Origin: Rosenbergiella australiborealis
GTDB lineage: Bacteria > Pseudomonadota > Gammaproteobacteria > Enterobacterales > Enterobacteriaceae
Direction: 5' to 3'
NCBI RefSeq assembly: GCF_018494035.1
Contig: NZ_JABBFO010000001.1
Span: forward strand, 310,001-374,000
Length of the DNA: 64,000 bases
The position numbers and the translations under genes are program-made. Positions 49,795-59,968 of the stretch are shown here, one piece after another (the first letter of the stretch is position 1; each line of letters starts with the position of its first letter). The notes under the pieces are model-generated. The model was not told the DNA's origin. It was given only the letters and a program-made list of their open reading frames with translations, and did not search any database.

Positions 49795-50772
49795 ATGCCA
49801 AACCGATTAAGTTGGTCTGATTTACCCACGGATGTTACAGCATGGCCAGGATTGCCGCTTTCATTGAATGGGGACGAAGTTATGCCCCTCGATTATCGTG
49901 CAGGTCGAAGTGGCTGGCTATTATTTGGTCGCTCTCTTGATAAACAGCGCCTTACCGATTACCAGCAGCGATTAGAGGGGGCTCTAGTCTTAGTCAGTGC
50001 TTGGCGTGTTGCTGACTATACGGTATTGCGACTTGCCGGCTCACTCACTACTGAAGCGCGTAAATTGGCCTACCAATTTGAACTCGATGTTGCTGCACTG
50101 GGTCAACTTCCTGAATTACAACAGCCTGGTCTGTTAGTCATGGATATGGATTCTACGGCAATTGAGATTGAGTGTATTGACGAAATTGCCCTATTAGCAG
50201 GTTGTGGCGAGAAAGTGGCAGAAGTGACCGAAAAAGCGATGCGGGGCGAGCTAGATTTTCAACAAAGCCTACGCGAACGTGTTGCACAACTTGCAGGGGC
50301 TGATGAAGCTATTTTACAGCAGGTTCTGGATACTCTGCCGTTAATGGCTGGACTTGAGAATCTGGTTAACACCTTACAAGCCCGCGGCTGGCATGTTGCT
50401 ATTGCATCGGGTGGTTTTACCTTTTTTGCTGACTATCTCAAACAAAAACTAAAATTAAGTGCAGTTGCAGCAAATCAACTTGAAATCGTTAACGGAAAGT
50501 TAACCGGGAAGGTTATTGGCGATATTGTCGACGCGAAATATAAGGCAACCTTCCTTGAAAAGTTGGCGAATAGCTATGAACTTCCGCGTACTCAAACAGT
50601 GGCTATCGGTGATGGCGCTAATGACTTAGTGATGATCCAAGCTGCAGGATTAGGAATCGCCTACCATGCAAAACCGAAAGTCAATGAGAAGAGCGAAGTT
50701 GCCGTCCGTTTTGCAGATCTTACCGGCGTATTGTGTATTCTTACTGGTAGTCTTAACCACGAGTCACGCTAA
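49795..50772 (+). CDS. serB: Phosphoserine phosphatase
   Basis: SerB performs the last step of serine synthesis, phosphoserine to serine. The HAD motif VMDMDSTAIEIE provides D117 and D119, followed by SGGFTFFA (motif II) and IGDGANDLVMI (motif IV). ATG 49795, behind AGGAG, gives 325 residues and the E. coli N-terminus (MPN...); an upstream ATG at 49762 lacks support. It starts the serB-radA-nadR run, with radA 13 bases after its stop. Confidence 0.97.
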   Translation: MPNRLSWSDLPTDVTAWPGLPLSLNGDEVMPLDYRAGRSGWLLFGRSLDKQRLTDYQQRLEGALVLVSAWRVADYTVLRLAGSLTTEARKLAYQFELDVAALGQLPELQQPGLLVMDMDSTAIEIECIDEIALLAGCGEKVAEVTEKAMRGELDFQQSLRERVAQLAGADEAILQQVLDTLPLMAGLENLVNTLQARGWHVAIASGGFTFFADYLKQKLKLSAVAANQLEIVNGKLTGKVIGDIVDAKYKATFLEKLANSYELPRTQTVAIGDGANDLVMIQAAGLGIAYHAKPKVNEKSEVAVRFADLTGVLCILTGSLNHESR

Positions 50773-50785
50773 TTAAGGAGTCATT

Positions 50786-52171
50786 TTGGCCAAAGCAGCA
50801 AAACGTGCATTTGTCTGTAATGAGTGTGGTGCTGATTATCCACGTTGGCAAGGGCAATGCAGTGCCTGCCAGGCGTGGAACACCATCACCGAAGTTCGTC
50901 TTGCTGCTTCGCCAACTGTCGCGAGAAATGAGCGTTTATCAGGTTATGCGGGCAGCAGTGGCGGCACTAAAGTCCAAAAACTGTCAGAGATAAGTCTTGA
51001 GGCTTTACCACGATTTTCAACCGGATTTAAAGAGTTTGATCGGGTCTTAGGCGGTGGTGTCGTACCGGGAAGTGCTATTCTGATCGGTGGCAGTCCAGGG
51101 GCGGGGAAATCAACATTACTGCTTCAAACATTGTGTAAGCTCTCCGAGAAGATGAAAACCCTTTATGTCACCGGTGAGGAGTCGTTACAGCAAGTAGCGA
51201 TGCGGGCACATCGTCTTGGGTTACCTACGACCCACTTGAATATGCTCTCAGAAACGAGTATTGAAGAAATCTGCCAAATTGCCGAGACCGAAACGCCACA
51301 ATTGATGGTAATCGATTCGATTCAAGTGATGCATATGGCAGATGTACTATCTTCTCCAGGCAGTGTCGCGCAAGTGCGTGAGACCGCCGCCTATCTGACC
51401 CGTTTTGCGAAGACGCGTAATGTCGCCATTATTATGGTCGGACATGTGACAAAAGACGGATCTTTAGCAGGACCGAAAGTCTTAGAACACTGTATTGATT
51501 GTTCGGTGTTACTCGATGGTGACACAGATTCACGCTTTCGTACCTTACGTAGTCATAAAAACCGTTTTGGCGCGGTTAATGAGCTCGGTGTGTTTGCTAT
51601 GACCGAGCAAGGGATGCGTGAAGTGAGTAACCCCTCTGCTATTTTCCTTTCACGGGGTGATGAAGTAACACCCGGCAGTTCGGTAATGGTGGTATGGGAA
51701 GGCACTCGGCCCTTATTAGTTGAAATACAGGCCTTAGTCGATCACTCCTTAATGGGTAATCCGCGTCGTGTCGCGGTAGGTCTTGAACAGAACCGTTTAG
51801 CGATATTGCTGGCGGTGTTGCATCGTCATGGTGGGTTACAAATGGCCGACCAAGATGTATTTGTCAATGTAGTAGGGGGCGTGAAAGTCACAGAAACCAG
51901 TGCCGATCTTGCTTTACTGTTAGCGATGGTTTCAAGTCTACGTGACCGTGCCTTACCGTTAGATTTAGTCATTTTTGGTGAAGTCGGCCTTGCTGGAGAA
52001 ATTCGCCCAGTTCCGAGCGGTCAAGAGCGTATTGCCGAGGCCAGTAAACACGGGTTTACCCGAGCTATTGTTCCTGCCGCTAATGCCCCGAAGCAGGCAC
52101 CAGGCGGTATGAAAGTCTATCCAGTGAAGAAGTTAGCAGATGCTTTAGCGATATTCGATGAATTAACCTAA
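50786..52171 (+). CDS. radA: RadA, DNA repair/branch-migration ATPase
   Basis: RadA is a RecA-related hexameric helicase that extends recombination intermediates. A zinc finger opens the protein (C11, C14, C25, C28), then comes the Walker A GGSPGAGKST (101-110), the RadA-specific KNRFG motif and a C-terminal Lon-like domain (GLAGEIRPV). The start is TTG 50786 behind AAGGAG, giving 461 residues, close to E. coli RadA. Confidence 0.97.
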   Translation: MAKAAKRAFVCNECGADYPRWQGQCSACQAWNTITEVRLAASPTVARNERLSGYAGSSGGTKVQKLSEISLEALPRFSTGFKEFDRVLGGGVVPGSAILIGGSPGAGKSTLLLQTLCKLSEKMKTLYVTGEESLQQVAMRAHRLGLPTTHLNMLSETSIEEICQIAETETPQLMVIDSIQVMHMADVLSSPGSVAQVRETAAYLTRFAKTRNVAIIMVGHVTKDGSLAGPKVLEHCIDCSVLLDGDTDSRFRTLRSHKNRFGAVNELGVFAMTEQGMREVSNPSAIFLSRGDEVTPGSSVMVVWEGTRPLLVEIQALVDHSLMGNPRRVAVGLEQNRLAILLAVLHRHGGLQMADQDVFVNVVGGVKVTETSADLALLLAMVSSLRDRALPLDLVIFGEVGLAGEIRPVPSGQERIAEASKHGFTRAIVPAANAPKQAPGGMKVYPVKKLADALAIFDELT

Positions 52172-52214
52172 TGCACTGTTTCGTCAGGGCGTAAAGCAAT
52201 CAGGAATCGGCGCG

Positions 52215-53462
52215 ATGCAAAACTACGAGTATTTGAAAGTTGCTATACAACAAAAAGGCGTGACTTTCCAACAGGTTGCTGAAGCCTGTGAAATGACTAA
52301 GGGATATTTAAGCCAGTTACTTAATCAGAAAATAAAAAGTCCGAGCGCCTCGAAACTTGAGGCATTACATCATTATCTCGGTCTCGAATACCCTTATCGC
52401 AATAAAGTCGTGGGGGTTATTTTCGGTAAGTTCTATCCCTTACATACGGGACATATTTATCTGATTCAACGGGCGTCAAGCCAAGTTGATGAGTTACATA
52501 TCATTATGGGACATGATGAGTCTCGTGATCGGCAATTGTTTGAAGACAGTGCCATGTCTCAGCAGCCGACAACCGCTGACCGGCTACGTTGGTTACTTCA
52601 GACGTTCAAATATCAAAAAAATATCCGTATTCACTCCTTTAATGAAGAGGGAGTCGAACCCTATCCTCATGGTTGGGATGTGTGGAGTCAGGAAATTACG
52701 GCGTTTATGGCTGAAAAGCAGATCCACGCGCAACGGATCTACACCAGTGAACAAGACGATGCTGAGATGTTTGAACGCTATCTTAATATCGAGACTGTTG
52801 TTGTCGATGCACAACGGGTCTTTATGAATATCAGTGGCCATCAGATACGCCAAGATCCTTTCCGCTATTGGGAATATATTCCGACCGAGGTGAAGCCTTT
52901 TTTTGTCCGTAGAGTGGCACTACTAGGAGGGGAGTCGAGTGGTAAATCAACACTCGTCAATAAACTCGCAAATATCTTTAATACTACCAGTGCTTGGGAA
53001 TATGGGCGTGACTATGTCTTCTCGCATTTGGGAGGGGATGAGATGGCGCTACAATATTCTGATTACGACAAAATTGCGTTGGGTCAGGCTCAATATATCG
53101 ACTTCGCTGTGAAATACGCAAATAAAGTCGCCTTCATTGATACTGACTTTATTACTACGCAAGCCTTTTGCCTAAAATATGAAGGTAAAGCTCACCCATT
53201 TGTGCAAGCATTGATCGCTGAATACCGATTCGATCTGGTCATCTTATTAGAAAATAATGTGCCTTGGGTGGCAGATGGCCTACGTAGTTTAGGCAGTTCG
53301 GTTGATCGAAAAGAGTTTCAGTCACTACTCATCGACCTATTAACACAGAATGGTATTCCGTTTGTCCATGTCAAAGAAGATGACTATGACAGTCGTTTTT
53401 TACGGTGTATTGGCCTAGTGGAACAAGTTTTGCTGAACTCTACGCCTTCGCGCACTGAGTAG
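52215..53462 (+). CDS. nadR: NadR, trifunctional NAD regulator/NMN adenylyltransferase/ribosylnicotinamide kinase
   Basis: NadR represses NAD synthesis genes and also salvages nicotinamide riboside through its kinase and adenylyltransferase domains. All three modules are seen: an N-terminal helix-turn-helix (about residues 15-40, VAEACEMTKGYLSQLL), the nucleotidyltransferase motif GKFYPLHTGH (71-80), and the kinase Walker A GGESSGKST (238-246). The 415-residue chain aligns with E. coli NadR throughout. It follows radA by 43 bases. The e(P4)-type lipoprotein at 23297 could supply its substrate. Confidence 0.97.
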   Translation: MQNYEYLKVAIQQKGVTFQQVAEACEMTKGYLSQLLNQKIKSPSASKLEALHHYLGLEYPYRNKVVGVIFGKFYPLHTGHIYLIQRASSQVDELHIIMGHDESRDRQLFEDSAMSQQPTTADRLRWLLQTFKYQKNIRIHSFNEEGVEPYPHGWDVWSQEITAFMAEKQIHAQRIYTSEQDDAEMFERYLNIETVVVDAQRVFMNISGHQIRQDPFRYWEYIPTEVKPFFVRRVALLGGESSGKSTLVNKLANIFNTTSAWEYGRDYVFSHLGGDEMALQYSDYDKIALGQAQYIDFAVKYANKVAFIDTDFITTQAFCLKYEGKAHPFVQALIAEYRFDLVILLENNVPWVADGLRSLGSSVDRKEFQSLLIDLLTQNGIPFVHVKEDDYDSRFLRCIGLVEQVLLNSTPSRTE

Positions 53463-53491
53463 TATTTGGGGTAAAGAGTGGTGTAAAAAAA

Positions 53492-53522
53492 TCGTTGAGA
53501 GCTAATTCATCGCTCTCAACGA
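53492..53522. terminator. Terminator between convergent nadR and ettA
   Basis: An 11-base-pair stem (TCGTTGAGAGC with its complement, 9-base loop) is followed on the minus strand by a run of seven Ts, making it a good intrinsic terminator for ettA. The plus strand lacks a T-run, so it is weaker for nadR. Confidence 0.8.
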
Positions 53523-53531
53523 GAAGACTTA

Positions 53532-55199
53532 TTACTTACTCATTTTTTTATACTTCATTCGTTTCGGCTCGAGGGCTTCGTGGCCTAACGTGCGTTTACG
53601 ATACTCTTCGTATTCGCTAAAGTTTCCTTCAAAAAAGGTCACATTACCTTCATCTTGATAATCAAGAATATGGGTAGCGATCCTATCGAGGAACCAACGG
53701 TCGTGCGAGATAACCATCGCACAGCCTGGAAACTCCAGTAAGGCATTCTCTAGGGCGCGTAAGGTCTCAATATCTAAATCGTTGGTGGGTTCATCGAGTA
53801 ACAGTAAATTACCCCCCACTTGCAGTAATTTAGCTAAATGTAAGCGACCGCGTTCGCCTCCTGACAACTCGCCAACGCGTTTTCCTTGATCAGTACCTTT
53901 AAAGTTGAAGCGCCCGACGTAAGCACGGCTTGGCATCTCAAAGTTACCGATACGCATGATATCTTGGCCGCCAGAGACTTCTTCCCATACTGTTTTACTG
54001 TTATCCATTGCATCACGGAATTGATCAACGGATGCCAGCTTAACGGTTTCACCCAATGTAATATCACCGGAATCAGGTTGTTCTTGGCCGGATAGCATAC
54101 GAAACAGGGTGGATTTACCTGCACCGTTGGCACCAATGATCCCTACAATTGCACCTTTTGGAATCGAGAATGATAGATTGTCGATCAGGACGCGATCACC
54201 GTAAGATTTAGTTAAGTTATTCACTTCAACCACTTTATCACCCAGACGTGCACCTGGCGGAATAAAGAGTTCACTGGTTTCATTGCGTTTTTGGTATTCA
54301 ACACTGTTTAGTTCATCAAAACGTGCGAGACGTGCCTTACCTTTCGATTGGCGGCCCTTCGTGCCTTGGCGGACCCATTCCAGCTCTTTTTCGATCGATT
54401 TACGACGTGCAGCCTCAGCCGAAGCTTCCTGTGCAAGACGTTGATCTTTTTGCTCTAACCATGAAGAGTAGTTTCCTTCCCAAGGGATCCCCTCACCACG
54501 GTCAAGTTCTAAAATCCAGCCGGCAACATTATCGAGGAAGTAACGGTCGTGGGTAATGGCTACGACGGTACCCTCAAAGTCGTGCAGGAAGCGCTCTAGC
54601 CACGCCACAGATTCAGCATCTAAGTGGTTAGTCGGCTCATCAAGCAGCAGCATATCCGGCTTTTCAAGCAGCAAGCGACAAAGTGCGACACGACGACGCT
54701 CCCCCCCTGAAAGGTTAGCTACTTTCGCGTCCCATTCAGGTAAACGCAGCGCATCGGCGGCACGCTCTAATTGTGTGTTTAGATTGTGCCCGTCATGAGC
54801 TTGTATAATTTCTTCAAGCCGACCTTGTTCTGCCGCGAGTTTGTCGAAATCGGCTTCAGGTTCTGCATAGAGTGCATAGACTTCATCGAGGCGTTTCAAG
54901 GCGCCGACAACTTCTGAAAGGGCCTCTTCAATTGACTCTCGAACCGTGTGTTCGGGATTGAGTTGTGGCTCTTGTGGAAGGTAACCGATTTTGATACCAG
55001 GCTGGGGTCTTGCTTCACCCTCGATATCTTTATCGATACCGGCCATGATGCGTAAGAGCGTCGATTTTCCGGCACCGTTCAGGCCGAGTACTCCGATTTT
55101 TGCCCCTGGAAAGAAGCTAAGAGAAATATTTTTTAAAATATGTCGTTTTGGAGGAACAACTTTCCCCACACGGTGCATACTGTATACGAATTGCGCCAC
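53532..55199 (-). CDS. ettA: EttA, energy-dependent translational throttle ABC-F protein
   Basis: EttA is an ABC-F ATPase that binds the ribosomal E site and gates the start of elongation according to the ATP/ADP ratio. Two Walker A motifs (GLNGAGKST and GANGAGKST) and two signature motifs (LSGGERRRVALC and LSGGERGRLHLA) are seen in 555 residues, the E. coli length, with the EttA-type linker (KGRQSKGKARLARFDEL) between them. The gene is divergent from slt. Confidence 0.97.
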   Translation of the reverse strand: MAQFVYSMHRVGKVVPPKRHILKNISLSFFPGAKIGVLGLNGAGKSTLLRIMAGIDKDIEGEARPQPGIKIGYLPQEPQLNPEHTVRESIEEALSEVVGALKRLDEVYALYAEPEADFDKLAAEQGRLEEIIQAHDGHNLNTQLERAADALRLPEWDAKVANLSGGERRRVALCRLLLEKPDMLLLDEPTNHLDAESVAWLERFLHDFEGTVVAITHDRYFLDNVAGWILELDRGEGIPWEGNYSSWLEQKDQRLAQEASAEAARRKSIEKELEWVRQGTKGRQSKGKARLARFDELNSVEYQKRNETSELFIPPGARLGDKVVEVNNLTKSYGDRVLIDNLSFSIPKGAIVGIIGANGAGKSTLFRMLSGQEQPDSGDITLGETVKLASVDQFRDAMDNSKTVWEEVSGGQDIMRIGNFEMPSRAYVGRFNFKGTDQGKRVGELSGGERGRLHLAKLLQVGGNLLLLDEPTNDLDIETLRALENALLEFPGCAMVISHDRWFLDRIATHILDYQDEGNVTFFEGNFSEYEEYRKRTLGHEALEPKRMKYKKMSK

Positions 55200-55387
55200 G
55201 AGATAAGCCTCTTAGTAGTCGTTAAACGTGTTATTTGCTGAGAAGTGTATCTGTTTTCACTGCATATTCACAGCAACAGCGCAGAGGAAAGCGCTATAAT
55301 CGAGGCGACTGATTGGAAAGCTCAACGAAGTCTTGAAAACATGTTAGCGTAATGACTATTCACTATAGCGACGATAAGGGGTAAAAC

Positions 55388-57307
55388 GTGGCAGACTGGA
55401 AGCATTGGGTAGCGGGAATATGTCTTACCGCCGTGAGCTGTACTGCATTTTCTGACTCGTTAGATGAGCAGCGTCAACGCTATAATCAAGTACGTCAAGC
55501 CTGGGATGCAAAGCAGATGGATGTTGTGGCTCAGTTAATGCCAACATTAAAAGATTATCCACTTTATCCCTATTTAGAATATCGCCAACTTTCCCAAGAT
55601 CTCAGCCAAGACACGGCTCTTGGTGTCAGTAACTTTGTGAATAGTTACCCCACATTGCCTGCCGCGAAAAGTTTAAGAAATCAGTTTGTCAGTGAATTGG
55701 CTCGGCGTGACGATTGGCAAGGACTGCTTAGTTTTAGTCCACAAGAGCCCCCTACAGACCAAGCGAAATGTAATTGGTATTACGCTAACTATGCGACGGG
55801 ACATCAACGTCTTGCATGGCAGGGGGCTCATTCTATCTGGATGACAGGACGTTCATTGCCTGCTGGCTGTGATCGGTTGTTTACTGCTTGGCAAAGCAGT
55901 GGTGATTTTAACGCAGACCAGTATCTTTCCCGTGTTTTACTTGCCATCAAAGCGGGTAATGATCGCTTGACCAATCAGCTTATTTCACAGTTACCTTCTG
56001 ATTACGATACGTTAAGCCGCGCACTTAAGGTGCTACAAAACTCTCCTCAAGGAGTATTAACGTTCGCACAAAGCGTTTCACCGACTGAATTTAGTCGTGC
56101 GGTAACTATTTTTGCCTTCAATCGCTTAGCACGAGATAACGCCGATCAAGCGCAGGATATGATCCCGCAACTGGTCTCGGCACAACAGATGGATCAACAA
56201 GGGACCCAAGCCTTAAAAGAAGCCGTCGCTTGGCAGTTAATGTCTACTGATATCAGCGCGCAGCAGCAACACTGGCGTGATGAAGTTGTCATGGACAGTG
56301 AGTCGGAAACCTTATTGGAAAGACGTATTCGTCTCGCGTTAAGCCAGAACGATCGTCGCGGATTAAATACGTGGATTGCTCGGCTACCGATCGAAGCTAA
56401 GCAAAAAGATGAGTGGCAATATTGGCAGGCAGACTTGTTGCTAGAACGAGGAAGAAAAGCAGAAGCGGATGATATTCTCCACCAGTTGATGAAAGAGCGC
56501 GGTTTTTATGCAATGGTCGCGGCTCAGCGCTTAGGTGAACCCTATTCCCTGCAAATTGATAAAGCACCAGAAGCCGATAGCTCAGTGACACAAGGCCCAG
56601 AGATGGCTCGGATCCGTGAGTTGATGTATTGGAATCTCGATAATCTGGCGCGAAGTGAGTGGGCGAGTCTAATTCGTAGTAAAAATCTCACTCAGCAACA
56701 AATGCTCGCCAGCTATGCTAATTCTCAAGATTGGTGGGATTTGAGTGTACAAGCGACGATTACTGCAAAAATGTGGAACAGTTTAAAAGAGCGTTTCCCG
56801 ATTGCTTGGCAAACTTATTTCCAACGTTATGCATCAGGGAAACTCATTCCGACCAGTTTCGCGATGGCAATTTCACGTCAGGAGAGTGCTTGGAATCCGA
56901 AAATTCAATCGCCGGTGGGCGCAAGTGGTCTTATGCAAATTATGCCTGGCACCGCCAGCCATATGGTAAGCATGTATGAAATTTCTCAATATAGCGACAG
57001 CAGCCAATTATTAGATCCTGAGATGAACATTCAGATTGGTATGCAGTATCTCGATTATGTTTATCGCCAGTTTGATAATAACCGCATTCTTGCCGCTGCG
57101 GCTTATAATGCGGGCCCAGGCAGGGTTAATCGCTGGCTAGGGGTAAGCCAAGGACGTTTAGATCCTGTAGCGTTCATTGAGACTATCCCTTTCTCTGAAA
57201 CACGAAATTATGTCAAAAATGTTTTGTCATACGATGTTTACTATCGATATTTAATGGGCTCACCCGATAAAATCTTCGCAGACAGCGAGTGGAATCGACG
57301 TTACTGA
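55388..57307 (+). CDS. slt: Soluble lytic murein transglycosylase Slt70
   Basis: Slt cleaves peptidoglycan glycan strands in the periplasm, forming 1,6-anhydro ends. The product has a signal peptide of about 22 residues, a long alpha-helical ring domain, and a C-terminal lysozyme-like domain with the catalytic glutamate E499 ([11 protein letters not shown]) and [13 protein letters not shown]. The start is GTG 55388 behind AAGGGG. Length is 639 residues against 645 in E. coli. trpR follows after a gap that holds a large palindrome. Confidence 0.96.
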   Translation: MADWKHWVAGICLTAVSCTAFSDSLDEQRQRYNQVRQAWDAKQMDVVAQLMPTLKDYPLYPYLEYRQLSQDLSQDTALGVSNFVNSYPTLPAAKSLRNQFVSELARRDDWQGLLSFSPQEPPTDQAKCNWYYANYATGHQRLAWQGAHSIWMTGRSLPAGCDRLFTAWQSSGDFNADQYLSRVLLAIKAGNDRLTNQLISQLPSDYDTLSRALKVLQNSPQGVLTFAQSVSPTEFSRAVTIFAFNRLARDNADQAQDMIPQLVSAQQMDQQGTQALKEAVAWQLMSTDISAQQQHWRDEVVMDSESETLLERRIRLALSQNDRRGLNTWIARLPIEAKQKDEWQYWQADLLLERGRKAEADDILHQLMKERGFYAMVAAQRLGEPYSLQIDKAPEADSSVTQGPEMARIRELMYWNLDNLARSEWASLIRSKNLTQQQMLASYANSQDWWDLSVQATITAKMWNSLKERFPIAWQTYFQRYASGKLIPTSFAMAISRQESAWNPKIQSPVGASGLMQIMPGTASHMVSMYEISQYSDSSQLLDPEMNIQIGMQYLDYVYRQFDNNRILAAAAYNAGPGRVNRWLGVSQGRLDPVAFIETIPFSETRNYVKNVLSYDVYYRYLMGSPDKIFADSEWNRRY

Positions 57308-57316
57308 GTGTGTTAT

Positions 57317-57346
57317 GCTTCCGTACTCGTTAATGAGTACGGAAGC
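57317..57346 (+). promoter_or_regulatory. TrpR-like operator within a perfect 12-bp stem ahead of trpR
   Basis: The inner part, GTACTCGTTAATGAGTAC at 57323-57340, resembles the TrpR operator core (GTACTAGTTAACTAGTAC type) and lies where trpR autoregulation would need it. The symmetry extends outwards to a perfect 12-base-pair stem (GCTTCCGTACTC and its complement, 6-base loop). The right arm contains GGAAG at 57341-57345, the likely trpR ribosome-binding site, so the mRNA could also fold to hide it. There is no T-run to make it a terminator for slt. Confidence 0.6.
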
Positions 57347-57353
57347 CATGCTG

Positions 57354-57680
57354 ATGACTATTTCCCAAGATACAACGCTATCGGAGCTAGATTGGTCTCG
57401 TTTTGTCGAATTACTTGCGCAGGCTTTCACTTCAGGCCAAGGCGAAGCTTTACTGAATTTAATGCTGACTTCAGACGAGCGCCAGGCATACAGCACTCGT
57501 TTATGCATTATCGAAGAACTGTTACGCAATCAGCTCAGCCAGCGACAGCTGAAAGAACAACTAGGCGTTGGTATAGCAACCATTACTCGCGGTTCTAACG
57601 GATTAAAATCCGCCTCGCCAGATCTTCTTTCTTGGCTTAGGGAGCAGCTTCTGTGTAAAAAGGATGAATCAGCGGACTAA
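57354..57680 (+). CDS. trpR: Trp operon repressor TrpR
   Basis: TrpR with bound tryptophan represses trp, aroH, mtr and its own gene. The ATG at 57354, eight bases after GGAAG, gives 108 residues, exactly the E. coli length. In-frame starts at 57315, 57333 and 57348 lie in or too near the upstream palindrome. The helix-turn-helix region [21 protein letters not shown] is strongly conserved. The 3' end overlaps the convergent yjjX by 44 bases. Confidence 0.95.
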   Translation: MTISQDTTLSELDWSRFVELLAQAFTSGQGEALLNLMLTSDERQAYSTRLCIIEELLRNQLSQRQLKEQLGVGIATITRGSNGLKSASPDLLSWLREQLLCKKDESAD

Positions 57681-58164
57681 TGGCTAAAATAAGGGCTTGT
57701 TGGTAGACAGCACTTCGCGTCAGGATACCCGATGTGATAGCGCCAATTGCGCCGCCCTTATGCTTAATATTATCAATTCCTGTTAGTGTCGACATTAACG
57801 GTCCCAATTCTGCCCCTTGCTTAAGCGCTTGTAGGATGGAGGTTGGTAACATGAAACTCGCTGACCGTGACTCGCTGCGTTGAACTCTATTTTCAGCAAT
57901 AATCCATGCAAAAGCATGATTATTATCGATACCCGCTTCGATTGAAATCCATAACGCTGCATCAGGAGTGCGCTCCTTCGCTGACAATAAACGGTTATTT
58001 GCCCCTTGCCAGGTTTCATCATTGGTGAGAGGCTGAGCAGAGACACCACTGGCGACATCAATGCCTTCTATAGAGAGCGGTTGATCAGGAAAGAGTGATT
58101 TACAGGCTTCTGATACGGCTAAAATTTTAGCCGGGTTGCGGGTTGCTACGACAACATGATACAT
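57637..58164 (-). CDS. yjjX: YjjX, inosine/xanthosine triphosphatase
   Basis: YjjX hydrolyses non-canonical ITP and XTP and has been linked to oxidative stress protection. The 175-residue protein begins [12 protein letters not shown], the fold signature shared with ITPases, and has the IEAGID and [14 protein letters not shown] segments of the YjjX family. It is convergent with trpR (44-base overlap) and divergent from gpmB, as in E. coli. Confidence 0.93.
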   Translation of the reverse strand: MYHVVVATRNPAKILAVSEACKSLFPDQPLSIEGIDVASGVSAQPLTNDETWQGANNRLLSAKERTPDAALWISIEAGIDNNHAFAWIIAENRVQRSESRSASFMLPTSILQALKQGAELGPLMSTLTGIDNIKHKGGAIGAITSGILTRSAVYQQALILAISPLIHPFYTEAAP

Positions 58165-58216
58165 AATAGTAGCTCAAGGGCAGTAGAATTTTTTTGATCA
58201 TATAATGGAAAGGGTT

Positions 58217-58864
58217 ATGCAACAAGTTTTGCTGGTTCGTCATGGAGAAACGCTATGGAATACGGAGCAACGGATACAGGGGCAAAGTGATAGCGGGTTA
58301 ACGGAACAGGGAATACAACAAGCGAGACAAACGGGACAACGACTCCAAAAAGCAGGAATAACTCATATTATTACCAGTGATTTAGGTCGTACTCAGCAAA
58401 CTGCAGCGATTATCGCTGAGTATTGTGGCGGTATCTTAATGACTGATGCCCGGTTACGAGAAATCAACATGGGTGTATTGGAAGGTCGAGCTCTTACCAG
58501 TTTGACGCCAGATGAAGAGCAGTGGCGAAAATCACTATTAAATGGTGATCCCGCAGGGCGGATACCTCAAGGAGAAAGCATGGAAGAGCTAGCTCAACGA
58601 ATGCGTGGTGCTCTTGATGCCGTTCGTACCTTACCCGCGGGGAGTCAGCCACTGTTGGTCAGTCATGGTATTGCCTTGGGGTGCTTGTTAGGGACTTTGC
58701 TCGGATTACCTGCATGGGCAGAGAGACGTCTGCGATTACGAAATTGTTCGGTCTCCCGTGTCGATTATCAATCAAGCTCATGGTTAGCGGAAGGGTGGAT
58801 TGTCGAAAGTACGGGTGATATTGCCCATCTTAACGCACCTGCGCTTGATGAAATGAAAGCATAA
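58217..58864 (+). CDS. gpmB: GpmB (YtjC), phosphoglycerate mutase-like phosphatase
   Basis: This histidine-phosphatase family member has the catalytic LVRHGETLWN at its N-terminus and the second histidine in LLVSHGIALG. Despite its name, the E. coli protein has weak or no mutase activity and is treated as a phosphatase. ATG 58217, behind GGAAAGG, gives 215 residues, the E. coli length; ATG 58205 lacks a ribosome-binding site. It converges on rob across a terminator. Confidence 0.94.
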   Translation: MQQVLLVRHGETLWNTEQRIQGQSDSGLTEQGIQQARQTGQRLQKAGITHIITSDLGRTQQTAAIIAEYCGGILMTDARLREINMGVLEGRALTSLTPDEEQWRKSLLNGDPAGRIPQGESMEELAQRMRGALDAVRTLPAGSQPLLVSHGIALGCLLGTLLGLPAWAERRLRLRNCSVSRVDYQSSSWLAEGWIVESTGDIAHLNAPALDEMKA

Positions 58865-58866
58865 CA

Positions 58867-58892
58867 ATTTTCCCGGGCTCGGCCGGGAAAAT
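58867..58892. terminator. Bidirectional terminator between gpmB and rob
   Basis: A perfect 10-base-pair stem (ATTTTCCCGG with CCGGGAAAAT, 6-base loop) lies between the convergent genes. Its outer arms supply the A- and T-runs in both directions. Confidence 0.75.
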
Positions 58893-58898
58893 ACCCTG

Positions 58899-59765
58899 TT
58901 ATGCGCTTTTTCTGATAGGGATTAGATAATCACAGCGAATATCTGCTGTGGTTAACCCCTGAGGAGTATAAAAACGCTCAATATCTTGGCCAGAACGGCG
59001 TGTCAAGTTCAAGGTAGGCATACAGGTACTGTATAGGACAAGGATAAAGTCTTGTAGTCCCTCTTTTAACCCATCGTAGCTGAACTGTACGTAATCGCCA
59101 CCCTGTAGAGTAATGACCTCAACAGAATCAAGCGTTTTTGCGAAATGATCATCTGCGATAGCTGTCGTGTAGAGAATTTCTTGCTCATCCTCTTTATCCA
59201 TACTGCTACGAACTTGATGGAGTCCATACACGACATCGGGAATATTGCTTTTGGCATTATGAAGAAACTGTTGCCAGAAATGTTTTCGCATTTCAGCCCG
59301 ATGGTTAGAAATTTGTTCTAAAGTACAGGTGTAACACTGAGTGTGCCCATAAAGTTTTATTTCAGGCAGGTTAACCATTGTCGGTTGTGGCATAGAGAAA
59401 GCTCCCATCCGAATAGGTGGGCGCAGGCCAAACGATGACCAGTCTAATGCTCGGCGATAACTCGCGGGTGTTTGGGTAAACTGTTTTTTAAAAGCACGTG
59501 TAAAGGTTTGTTGAGAGTCAAAGCGATATTGTAGCGCAATATCAAGAATTGGCCTTCCTGTTAATCTTAGCGCAACCGCCGCCTTAGAGAGACGTCGCGA
59601 ACGTATGTAAGCACCAATAGCGTGACCTGTGATATTTTTGAACATACGCTGTAAATGCCATTTGGAGTAGCCTGCTTTGTGGGCAACATTATCGAGTGAC
59701 AATGGCTGGTCCAAATGACTCTCTAACCAAACCAATAAGTCTCTGATAATTCCAGCTTGGTCCAT
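58899..59765 (-). CDS. rob: Rob, AraC/XylS-family regulator
   Basis: Rob activates the mar/sox/rob regulon, raising efflux and stress tolerance. The N-terminal AraC-type DNA-binding domain holds two helix-turn-helices (residues 8-105; LDNVAHKAGYSKWHLQRMF and ILDIALQYRFDSQQTFTRAF), and the C-terminal GyrI-like ligand domain distinguishes it from MarA and SoxS. Length is 288 residues, against 289 in E. coli. It is divergent from creA. Confidence 0.95.
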   Translation of the reverse strand: MDQAGIIRDLLVWLESHLDQPLSLDNVAHKAGYSKWHLQRMFKNITGHAIGAYIRSRRLSKAAVALRLTGRPILDIALQYRFDSQQTFTRAFKKQFTQTPASYRRALDWSSFGLRPPIRMGAFSMPQPTMVNLPEIKLYGHTQCYTCTLEQISNHRAEMRKHFWQQFLHNAKSNIPDVVYGLHQVRSSMDKEDEQEILYTTAIADDHFAKTLDSVEVITLQGGDYVQFSYDGLKEGLQDFILVLYSTCMPTLNLTRRSGQDIERFYTPQGLTTADIRCDYLIPIRKSA

Positions 59766-59968
59766 ACTAAATCCTCTTATCCATTGGCAGGTTGAGCCGT
59801 TTTGAGCGATGTATTATACGCTAGATTTCAATTTTCTGAATCTATTGCCAGCTATTATTGAAGCTATTAATATCAATATTTGTCCACGTAGTCATATTCA
59901 ATAAAATAACTTAACGTTATTATCACTTTTAGTTATTTAATGCTTCTTTTATTAAGGTAATCAATTCG

